DNA from: Trichosphaerium sp. ATCC 40318
Lineage: Eukaryota > Discosea > Flabellinia > Trichosidae
DNA length: 64,000 nt
Assembly: GCA_038496445.1 (NCBI GenBank)
Contig: JALMLS010000064.1
Coordinates: 558,001 to 622,000 of the forward strand
Direction of reading: 5' to 3'
In this document: piece by piece, positions 10,549 through 19,878 of the stretch
Layout of the letters: every line of letters begins with the position of its first letter
Numbering within the stretch: the first letter of the stretch is position 1
Position numbers and translations under genes: made by a program
Notes under the pieces: model-generated
The model's input: the letters and a program-made list of their open reading frames with translations, nothing else
Databases searched by the model: none
Told to the model about the DNA's origin: nothing

Positions 10549-11520
10549 ATGGGTGCAGCTCAACCTAAAGAGGAACGCGTTCTGGAACGCAGTATACTTC
10601 CGTTCGTGCCACCAGAGATACTGACAGATATTCTGCGTTATTTAAACAAAAAACAGCGTATTGAAGCTTCAGTGGTATCTCATCAATTTAATGACATCAT
10701 ACGTGGCCGTATTGGCATTTATTATTTAGAGTTAGAAGAATCATCAGATTGTCGTGTTTTAAAAGGCAGTCCATTGCTTAAAAACACTATTATTTCATTC
10801 CCAATGATTGTTACTGGCTTAATTAATGCTTCAATTTCAATATCGAAAAGCGACTTTGCTTGTCTTTATGGTGTCCACACGATAGATCTTTCATGGGTTA
10901 AGGTTGACTTTCGACCGATTGATGATGAAGCTATCCTCTTATTACTGGAAAAGACTACAAGGAACTATACTGGTTTTTTAGGTAAGAGAGAAATACCTAA
11001 GTCAGTAAAAGATGGACAACCTAAAATTGATCGTAAATGGTATGGATTGTTTTCTGATGTTTCTGAAAAACACACAATCCATACCATTATTTTTTGTAGT
11101 GCTCTTATTACAGATAAAGGTGCTAAATCATTGGCTGGCGTACACACAATAAAGTTGCGACAGTGTCCTAAAATAACAGATGAGGGTATTATGGCGTTGT
11201 CTGGTGTACACACTATAGAGTTGCATCGTTGTGCTAAAGTAACAGATGAGGGCATTATAGCATTGTCTGGCGTACACACAATAACATTGATCGACTGTAC
11301 AATAACGGATAAGGGTATTATGGCGTTGGCTGGTGTACACAGAATAAAGTTGGTCAGTTGCCATAAAATAACAGATGAGGGTATTATGGCGTTGTCTGGT
11401 GTACACACAATAGAATTGCTTCTTTGTCATGAAATAACAGCTGATGGTGTTAAGGCATTAAAAGATAAAAGAAGATTCACTCACAGTGATGAACAACTAA
11501 GGGCAGTACATAGAAATTAA
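10549..11520 (+). CDS. Intronless F-box/leucine-rich-repeat protein, giant-virus-like repeat family
   Basis: A single uninterrupted frame encodes 323 residues. Residues about 17-50 resemble an F-box (LPFVPPEILTDILRYL, then RIEASVVSHQF). From about residue 185 there are five or six near-identical 22-23-residue LRR units of the form GVHTIELHRCAKVTDEGIIAL. F-box proteins bind SKP1 and present targets to a cullin-RING ubiquitin ligase, and the LRRs form the target surface. Almost all neighbours are multi-intron genes, so a 1-kb intronless frame is unusual. The repeat resembles F-box/LRR and MORN families expanded in amoeba-infecting giant viruses. A close relative lies at 50948-52096 on the other strand and a broken one at 25872. 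Viral or retro-copy origin is inference. Confidence 0.75.
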   Translation: MGAAQPKEERVLERSILPFVPPEILTDILRYLNKKQRIEASVVSHQFNDIIRGRIGIYYLELEESSDCRVLKGSPLLKNTIISFPMIVTGLINASISISKSDFACLYGVHTIDLSWVKVDFRPIDDEAILLLLEKTTRNYTGFLGKREIPKSVKDGQPKIDRKWYGLFSDVSEKHTIHTIIFCSALITDKGAKSLAGVHTIKLRQCPKITDEGIMALSGVHTIELHRCAKVTDEGIIALSGVHTITLIDCTITDKGIMALAGVHRIKLVSCHKITDEGIMALSGVHTIELLLCHEITADGVKALKDKRRFTHSDEQLRAVHRN

Positions 11521-11823
11521 CAAGCAAAATCCTTTCAAAAGAATTTTGTTCTTTTGTTCACAATAAAACTCTAGAACGGTACTTTTGTTTGTTCATTTGA
11601 TAAAATTGGACATTCTTTTTCGTATTCTCAGCAAGGTACAGATTAACAGAGGTTTGTTGCATGTAAAGCTTGCAAATAAGCTGTGTAGTTGTTAAGCAAC
11701 GCACAGTCTTAGCCCTACACAAATAGTTAAAAACTTTTCAACTTCCAGCAACAGTATACAAGACGCCATGAAGTTTATTGTGTTTTTCTTATATCACAGT
11801 ATTCATTGTCGCAGTGATGAAAT
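11521..11823. other. Intergenic, no gene seen
   Basis: This stretch lies between the F-box/LRR stop codon and the tRNA-like gene. AATAAA at about 11561 is a plausible poly(A) signal. I see no coding frame with splice signals. Confidence 0.35.
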
Positions 11824-11895
11824 GTCTCCGTGGTATATTGGAAGTACGTTCGACTGCAGATCGAAAGGTAGGGGGTTCGATTCCCCCCGGATTCA
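11824..11895 (+). tRNA. tRNA-Cys (GCA), with an imperfect acceptor stem
   Basis: The anticodon stem TTCGA/TCGAA encloses the loop CTGCAGA, which gives anticodon GCA (Cys). The T arm is perfect (GGGGG, TTCGATT, CCCCC) and contains a good B box, GGTTCGATTCC. The D region (TGGTATATTGGAAGTAC) gives a weaker A box. The acceptor 5' strand GTCTCCG pairs with CGGATTC at five of seven positions; positions 2:71 and 3: 70 are mismatched. There is no intron. It could be functional with 5' repair, or a pseudo-tRNA. Confidence 0.65.
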
Positions 11896-12109
11896 TATTT
11901 TGCGCAGCCATGAGTGACAACGAAACCAGTTCTTAAAACCTTTTCTGGACTGCTGAGATGGCAACAGACTGGCTAGAGCTGTTGCAGAAAAAGGCAGTAG
12001 TATAATATTGACTCTACTACTATCACGGACAATGGCAAAGAGCCGATAATCTCAGCGATAGGTGTTATTATAACGTTTAGTATTAGTACAAAGTACCCGC
12101 AATTATTTT

Positions 12110-13510
12110 TTATTCATTTACATTTTTTTGCTGCTGTCGAAGAAGTTGCTTTTTTACTTTTCTTTTTGCGAATACTACTTCATGTGACTCTTCTGATGGA
12201 TTATCTTCTTTGAATTTTTTGTAGTTTGTGGCAAGTTTACAGTAGCTATCTATATCTACTGCATCTGGCCTTGTTTCAGGACTAATACCTGCTTCTTCTA
12301 GAAAGTCATTTGTCAATCTTGAGTCTATAAGTTTAAGAGAGTTTCTTATTTTTTTCCTCCTTTGTGTGAACGTTTGTTGACAAATGTATTCTAGTTCCTT
12401 AATAGGCGATGTTATATCAATATTTTTAGGTTGTATAATAACAGCTGAAGCATCTACTTTTGGTGGAGGCACAAACACGGAACCAGGTACATCAAAAAGA
12501 AGCTAACACAGCAAAGTCAAAAAAAACCCAAGTCAAATAGCAAAAAATGTGTTCGTACTTTTGCATCACAACAGTGTTGCACCATTACTGATAACCTTGA
12601 GTATTCCCTTGTATTTGGTTTTGCTACAATACGCTATTGGTTATGTTAGTAATTAAAAACATGAATCGTAGTTAAAGCACCTCAGCCACTTCCTAAATGC
12701 ACGTGATTAGTTGTATACAAAAAAAAAAGTTTCAAGTAGTAAATTGTACCTTCTGGAACATTAACACGAACGGTATTCTTCCATATTTAAACATCTGTTC
12801 TCTCTTCGGAACTAACCGAATCCATTTTAACAATAGAGCAGTACTAACACTGAATGGAAGATTTCCAACAATAACAGCATCAGGATCATCTACAAAAACA
12901 CCTGTTAACCACGTGGTTTTTTTTTTTCTCATTATTTTACCATCATACCACTCCTTCATTTGAGTGTGCTCTTTTGCAAATAATAAAGCTTCATTTACTT
13001 TCATCACATCATTATATTCTATACTCAGTCTATCCACTGCAGCTCTGTGACATGAGCGTTAATTTTTTTTTTTGACATTATACCGTTCTTACCTCTGTAA
13101 TATGTCCAAGACGGGCTTGAATCGTGTATCTTTTTCGACTACAATTAGTTTCTTGCATCCTCTGTTTAAAATTGAACGTGTTAGACTCCCAGGCCCTATG
13201 AAAGCGTAAATGCGCGAATAAGGTGCGTTTAAGCAGTAATTACATACCTGGGCCTACTTCTAAGACTGTTTTTCCTTCAAGGGCTCCTGCAGCGCGTACG
13301 ACGCGGTCTATATACTCTTAGAATACTATCACGCTGTTTACTTGCCTGTAACATTGAGATCAAGAATGAAATTTTGTGAAAGCTGCTGTTTAGCTCTGTC
13401 TACGCGTTAGATAGTCGAATTAGGCCATAAATACCGTACGTCAGTCTAAACAACTTAATAAGCTCCCTTGCGCTTGGTAAGGGCGGAAGCTTCAATAAAC
13501 TTGATGCCAT
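12110..13510 (-). CDS. TFB1M: Mitochondrial dimethyladenosine transferase 1 (TFB1M/KsgA family)
   Basis: Eight exons join in phase into 355 residues: 13510-13440, 13395-13346, 13316-13248, 13195-13093, 13044-12750, 12692-12681, 12633-12559 and 12502-12110. The N-terminus (LPPLPSARELIKLFRL, then AKQQLSQNFILDLN) is the TFB1M signature. LEVGPGPGSLTRSIL is the AdoMet-binding motif I, VGNLPFSVST is the catalytic loop motif IV, and FVPPPKVDA starts the C-terminal helical domain. The enzyme dimethylates two adjacent adenines of the mitochondrial small-subunit rRNA. Length matches the human protein (about 346 aa). Oddities are a 12-nt microexon (four residues, EVAE) and a 29-nt intron with a GC donor. 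The gene is divergent from the kinase remnant at 13608, with under 100 bases between them. Confidence 0.9.
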
Positions 13511-13607
13511 ACTATTGAATTCACCCGTTTACAGCTTTACTGTACGTTTGCAGGTACAATGCCTTAACAACCATTGCTTAAAGTTGATTAGTTTTTTTAT
13601 TCTTCAG

Positions 13608-14916
13608 TTGACAGGCGATATTGTGGCTATCAGGGGATCTTTACACCATAACGATAAACACTACTCAAATATAATTGATTTAAAGCCATTCCAGAACGAA
13701 CACATGCTTAAATACATTAAAAGCTTTGTTAAAGGTGACATGTTTTATGTACGAACTCAACTATCATAGCATGTTAAAACATGTGAGAGTAATGCGTATA
13801 CGGATTGTTGATTCTGAGTCACTATCCATACCTCAATTTTGTACACAGATCACACAGGAGTTACTAGGCTCCTAAATAAATTAACTAATTTTCCTGGAGC
13901 AGCAAAAAATCAATGATAGCAGGAACCAATTGATGCTTTTTTTTTCCTTCAAACGTTTGACTAACTTCTATGTTAAGCGTGTGAGGGAGTGCAATGAAAC
14001 TCGTTCAGTTTGTGATATTGCAAAAGGAGGATTGTCTTGAATGAAGGGCAAATAGCTAGAATACTGTATGGTGTTGTCAAAGCATTAGTATATGTTCATG
14101 AGAAGGACTTAGTACACTTTAATGTGCGAGGAAGTAAGTTCATTTAGATACTTTCAAAGTTTACTGATCTACACAAAGGAAATATATTCATAGATAAAGA
14201 CGGTAATCCTAAACTTGGTGAGCTATTTAAGCAGTTTTTTTTGTCCAGACAAAAAATAAAAGGCTCAACATTGATTGCTTTTAGGTGTACCTAATTTGGT
14301 TAAACAACATACTGTGGTACGATAACAGAATGCATTTGTTAACATATATGCTCAATGTTATAAAAAACAATTAGATTCAGAATTACCCCCTTTGGTGTGC
14401 TCCAGAAACTCTTCTCAATCGTCGCAGTAGTGTACTTTTTTTATTGTATAAGCCATCTGCTTACTTTCCAAGAAAAAACAAGATATGTGGGCATTGGGCA
14501 TTGTTGCATTAGAACTAGCTGACAGGATAGTACAATGGAAACTAACTGCAGTACGTAAAACTTCTTATGGGTGGGTTTTTAGTGAACCAGAAACTTAGTT
14601 GAGACAGGTAAGAAACAACATTTTGTGTGGTACTCCACCATGGTTGCTGCATAAAGAGTTTTGGACCAGTAACTTTACATCCTTCATTGAAAGATGTTTG
14701 TGTAAGGATAGAAAGACGAGATACTCCTCAAAGGAAGCGCTAAATGTAAACAACAAAATAACATACAGAACGATGCTAACTTATTATTAGGATAGATTTT
14801 TGAGCATGTGTAAGCACCAAGGAACACAAAATTTAACGACTATCCTACCAAAACTGAGTGGTATTGATTGGGATGCGTCTTATGAATGCAATCCTTATCC
14901 TTTGTGCTATAAGTAA
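13608..14916 (+). pseudogene. PAK/STE20-like kinase remnant or pseudokinase, 5'-truncated and frameshifted
   Basis: Exons can be followed through an entire C-lobe but key parts are lost. The first exon (13608-13748) starts at LTGDIVAIRG, so the glycine loop and start codon are absent, and the catalytic Lys of VAIK is Arg. The next exon, from 13978, reads VRECNETRSVCDIAKGGLS, then needs a one-base shift at about 14038 to continue as LNEGQIARILYG. The HRD motif reads HFN (DLVHFNVRGRN) and the DFG motif is missing (GNPKLGVPNLVK). WCAPETLL, KQDMWALGIVALELAD and the C-terminal helices (FIERCLCKDRKTRYS, DRFLSM) match PAK kinases. Stop codon TAA is at 14914-14916. Splice sites and a branch point (TGCTAAC) persist. 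A decayed copy of a PAK-like gene is the best reading; a spliced pseudokinase would need the frame break explained. Confidence 0.65.
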
Positions 14917-15035
14917 GCTGTTAGCCAATTGAAATTAGCTGTGTAGGAATCTCAGTCTCGAGATGTAAAAAACACGTGTTTTTCTTTCTTTTTATTGTTA
15001 TTATATTTAAAAATACATTTTTCGAAAAAACAGTT

Positions 15036-17856
15036 TTACAACACTTGTTTTGCAAGGTAGTCAGGTATACTATGAAGAGCCACTCTATGGCGTACTTCTT
15101 CAGCATTAGGTCTTGCAATAGGATCAAAAGAGGTACATCTATCAAGTAACTTTGATAGAACAGGATAAGGTTCAATAAGATGCTCACAGTCTGGCTTTTT
15201 ACCAGCCATAATTTCAGCTGCGATATCAAACCGTGATAACGTCTGATAAGGTCTTTCAAGGCTCATCATTTCATATAGAACCATTCCAAAAGACCATATA
15301 TCAGCAGATAATGAATAACTCCCTATTTTCTTTGTATTGTACACTTCAGGTGCAATGAACGCTGGCGTCCCTTATTGTTTGGTTAATGAGCTAAAATGTA
15401 AAATGAAGGATTTGGCTTATAAAGTTATACCTAAGACATCAGTTGGTTCATGCTCTTTGGTATGAATTATTACAGCAGCGTCAAAGTCTGCTATAGAAAT
15501 TCGTATAATTTTATCTTGGTAGTCAATAACTACAAGCATATCTGTGAGCTGTTAAAAAAAACGTGGCATAAAGAAAGAAGTTTAAAAATCTTGAAGAAAT
15601 ATCTTCAGACTTATAAGGTAGGATACTGTCGCTCTTTAAATCTCGATGCAATATCTACGTTTTTTTTTATTAGAATAATGTTAATAGGCCAGAACTTAAA
15701 ACGGAGAACAAAAACAAACGAACATTGTGGCTATGTAAAAATTCCAATCCTGTCGCAATATGTAACGTCCAACTTAACAGTGTAATTTCTGTGTATGCTA
15801 TCGTATCTCCTATATATTTTGTTAGTGAGTTATAATAAACAGGTTTGTAAAGCTCAGTAAAATATAAACGTTTAAAGATTTTTATGAAGAGTTTTGCAAT
15901 TCGATTCAAAAAAAATCACGTGAAAAACAATTTTGTTAAATATACCTTCATCAAGAGATTTTTTATGGTCACATAGTATATTATGAAGTGAGTTTGAGTA
16001 AAGTGTCATATACAGACAAATTTTCTCATCTGTTATTTCATGATGCAAGTACTGACCTACAAAAAGATAAGGTAAGGAAATTAATATTAAACAACAAAAA
16101 ACCGTGCATATATTAGGATGAGAGTACTCCTTCAATATCGCTATTTCGTTTTTGACGCCATCAGTATCAAAGGCACCTATTACATGTTAACTAATACTAG
16201 TGATGCGCTTGGTTTGTAGAATTATTGAAGAAAAAAAACTCCTCAGCATACTTTCAACGTTTATTTCCTTTAATGCACACCTAACGTAATTAGTAAACTA
16301 ATTATCATAAAGAGGAAATACTCACATCCATCCATTGACTAAACAAGAATATATTTGTGTTCCAGAACCACCTACAAAGAAGAATTTTAGACCCAAAAAA
16401 AAAGGTAAAATCTTTTATCACGTGATAAACTAAAAACAATTTGTACCTTGTGCCAACTTTTTACATTTTACAATTTCTTTATCGTCTATACTAGAATCTT
16501 TTGGCTTACGTCTAGCACTCTTTTCAGCCAGCTTGGTCCTCCACCGTTTAAAAGTTTGTGTAAAATCTGACTTTGAATTTACAGATTCTCGTAAGGTATC
16601 ATTCTTATTGTTTGACTTACTTTTCTTGGCTCTACAAGATTTGTTACAAAACGGCAACTTGTGGTTAAATAGTATATCGATATAAAGAACGTACGCAATA
16701 TCTTTTGAAGACGGTTTTGTGGATGAACGTGAAAAAAGCTGACTTGAAAAGAAAGACCTTTTTGCTTCAGTTGGAGAAGTAGGGCCACTTGCTACATTGG
16801 TTTTAGGGATCTCATCCTCTTCTTTATCTACGTCATCTGTATCACTTGATAAAAACATTTCCCATTCTTTTTCGAACATGTCAGGGTCACTCTCAGCTGA
16901 ATCACTTGCAGGTGTCTTAATCCAAAATTAATATAAGTGCCAAAACAACACGAAAACCCTTCAAACAAGACTTCAAACAATGTGAGGGTATATCTTACGC
17001 TTGGTAGAGGCCTTGCACAACTAGCATCGCTTGGTCTTGGTAACGCTCTGCTTGCAGGAGCCAAATCAATGTCAAATCTCGCTGTTTTATCTTTGACATC
17101 ATCTTTTTTCTCTTCTTTTAGAACAGAGTGTGTTGATAGTGGCGGATCTAATGGTGCACTATCCTCTTCATCAGTGATACTACATTCATTGTAAGCAATT
17201 AATGCGAACCAATAACAAGAGTGTACTATTTATCAACATCTTTTAGAGTTTCTTTGAGTTCATCCTCTTGACGTATTTTCTTGAAATGTGGCAAACAATA
17301 AGGATTACCTACACCGCCATAGTGAGCAAAAAAATACTTGTCAGTCGATATACCCTCGTATTCTACAAATTCTTGGCCAGTGAGACAATCGCCACACGAA
17401 AAACAAACAAAATGACGTGAGTGCCATGTCTTTGACTAAAAAGGCCAATATAAGCTTTCAAAACGTCATGTAACGGTAAGCACCAGAGCTTGAACCACTT
17501 TGCCTCCAATAATGTAATCGCTACGCCGAAATGAGTTTTTACGAACGAAATGTAGCCTTTACGCACTTGCAACCTGCACAGATGGAGAGAAAAGGCTGAA
17601 TACAAACCCAGCAGAATACTTTCCCTAAAAACCTGTTAAATCAGATCGCCGTGCGTATTTAACCTTCTCGTGAGAATTTCCGACCTATTGTCAATTAACA
17701 TGTTACAAACAACGGGATATTACAATACCAGTTATTAACGCGCTACATTGTGAGCATTGACATGGTGTGCCACGGCTACGTCGAGAAGGAGCTTATTTAT
17801 CTGTAAATAAATAAAAACTACTCAAGAAACGCACGAATGTCCCTTTTCGCTTCCAT
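15036..17856 (-). CDS. LIM-domain protein kinase (TKL-like) with serine-rich linker
   Basis: Reading down the minus strand, exons near 17856-17640 encode MEAKRDI and the first Cys pairs (CQCSQCSALITG, FCWVC, CAGCKC). The exon at about 17440-17225 has KTWHSRHFVCFSCGDCL, then NPYCLPHFKKI, the second half of a LIM zinc finger. A long acidic and Ser/Lys-rich linker follows (17200-16430), with no recognisable domain. The kinase begins with GGSGTQIYSCLVNGW (glycine loop), CALKEIN (ATP-binding Lys), HPNICTV, LHRDLKSDSIL (catalytic loop), IADFDAAV, GTPAFIAPEV and SADIWSFGMVLYEM, and ends at TAA. LIM kinases in animals phosphorylate cofilin; the same role here is only a suggestion. The DFG glycine is replaced by Asp. 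Exon boundaries in the LIM part and the start codon are the least certain. Confidence 0.7.
15915..15922. promoter_or_regulatory. Intronic TCACGTGA palindrome
   Basis: An 8-bp palindrome lies inside an intron of the LIM-kinase gene. A longer one, TTATCACGTGATAA, lies in another intron of the same gene at 16415-16428. Both belong to the CACGTG set that recurs through the window. Confidence 0.3.
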
Positions 17857-18097
17857 AGCATACTACCTCAGCATCAATAGTTTCTTTTAACGTTAATTTA
17901 CCAAATTAGACTGCAGAAGCACCACATCACATACATTCCATACTTGCGTGCAAGAAACATACTTATGAGTAAACTTGGCAGCCTAATTGCTCAATATGTC
18001 TCGATTTAGTGTTTTAATTACAACCTCACAATTATTTTTAAGGAAGGGTTTTTTTGTCTCATTTGTTCTATATGTGATCCGTGTAACATTGGTCTGA

Positions 18098-19668
18098 TTA
18101 ACTCAAGAGTACGTAAATTTGGTAACTCACATATCCTACCCACGTTATTAATAACCGTTGAACACATGTCACGTAGTGACGTTCAATGAAACTGTCAAAA
18201 AAAAACTCAAACGTACTTATGAACAATATTCTCATGCATCGGGAACAGCAATGAGATATCTTGTAAGTTTACTAACCAACTTGCTATACAATTCAAGACT
18301 CTTGACCTATTTCCATGATACCGTGAACCGAACTAGAATAGTTATGTTTAGCAAGAGATTAAACAGTCATCAGCTAAGTAAGGATGATATTACGTACGCG
18401 AAGGTTAAGATACGTGAGTTGAGTCATTTGTTTTAATTGAGAAACAATACAATGTTTGCTATTAATAAGCACAGAAAGAGATTTCAAGTATGTCAATGTT
18501 TCCAAGTTCGAAATATGACATGAACTTAAACTAAGAGACGAAATATCGAGTGTATTCAAAGGAGCCAAATCAATTACATTCACATTATAACCAGAAACGA
18601 TATTGACATCCTACATACAAAAGAAAAGTAAGTTCCTCACCTACAAAATAAATGCCAAGGGTTGTACCATTTGATGAGATACAGGAGTAATCTGACGTAT
18701 AAAACAAGGTGGAATGATGACTTCTCCAGGGCTCAGTATATTGTAGTCTTCTGGTGATGATATAGCTATAGCCATCCTGTTAAGGTTCGGTAGGTTCTCT
18801 AAGTATAGTGGAACATCGGCAGGAACCCAAGCGGTAGAACATTGAAGTGATTCAAGTGTAGTAAAACGGCATAGATGTTCAAGTTCCTCATAATGTACAG
18901 ATGAAATACTGAGTTCTTTTAAACTAGGAAGATTTGGAAATGTACTGATTCTATTAGAAGCAATCCGTAATCGTGTCAAGTTAGGTGCGGCAGGAATATA
19001 TTCACAAGATTTTGTAGAAATTTCCAAACTGTGCAATCCAGTTAATAAACGTAATTCTGGTGGTACAGGTAGCCCATTGGTTATAGATAAGTGTCTTAAT
19101 GACTTTACTAGGTTACAATACTTAGGTATAAGTACTGGTGTTTGTAATCTAAACCTCTGAAAGTGAGAAAAAAGAAATGGATTGAAAAGCACATCCAAAA
19201 AAAAATTGCGTGCCGTTTCAAGTTTGGTTTACTCCGCAATAAAGCTTCTACAAGATATCTAGATAACTCAAATCCCATGCCATGAACTGATATAGATATT
19301 ATAGAGTGTTCATTGACAAATTGCTTGGTCTTAGCGAGTACAGGAGATGAAAAATTCTCAACTTGACCGTAATGAATTGCAAAGTTGGGTGTAATATGAA
19401 TTGAAAGCTCTTGTAAGTGACGGAAAATGCGACTGGGTATGATAGTTTGATGAGCTAACTTAATAGCGAGAGCTTTAACGTGTTTATCCGTTATTTTAAG
19501 CCATCTTCTTGAAACAGCGCTCAAACATCTACGTAGCGTTGGCGGTACCCGTTCTATTATTTCTGATAGTGTTTCGTTGGGTAATGTCGAGAAAAACGTA
19601 TTTGGCGTTGAAATAATTGGTAACGCCTCCTTTGCGCGTCGCGCTCCCATTGTATTATGCATAAACAT
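18098..19668 (-). CDS. Spliced F-box/leucine-rich-repeat protein
   Basis: The first exon encodes an F-box near residue 26 (LPNETLSEIIERVPPTL, then SAVSRRWLKI). After a 59-nt intron (19155-19213) that appears to use a GC donor, a long exon carries LRRs: VKSLRHLSITNGLPVPPEL, LTGLHSLEIS, PNLTRLRIASN, LPSLKELSIS and LENLPNLNRM. Further exons near 18580-18420 (LNTLDISSLSLSSC, LTYLNLR) and 18300-18098 continue the repeat and end in TAA. The start could be ATG at 19668 or at 19650. It would act as the substrate receptor of an SCF ubiquitin ligase. The repeats are irregular and unlike the regular GVHTI units at 10549 and 50948, so this is a different F-box subfamily, probably native. Confidence 0.72.
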
Positions 19669-19878
19669 ATTAAATATCTGTTTTCCGTTTATTTAGTCAA
19701 AGTAGCCATATACGTATCCACTGCAGCAAACCACCTATCTACAAAAGCGAGGTATTAAGTAAACAACTTCAGATGGCTTAAGAAATCCACACGTGACCAA
19801 TTACAACTTGTACCAAGGAGGTTGAAATAAAAACCAAAAAACCGTGTTTTTACAAAATTTTTATTTTTTTTCTTATTG

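Noticed and set aside
10965-11430. Two repetitive open frames opposite the F-box/LRR gene
   Set aside because: The repeats mirror the plus-strand LRR units, which contain a recognisable F-box and LRR pattern; the minus frames do not.
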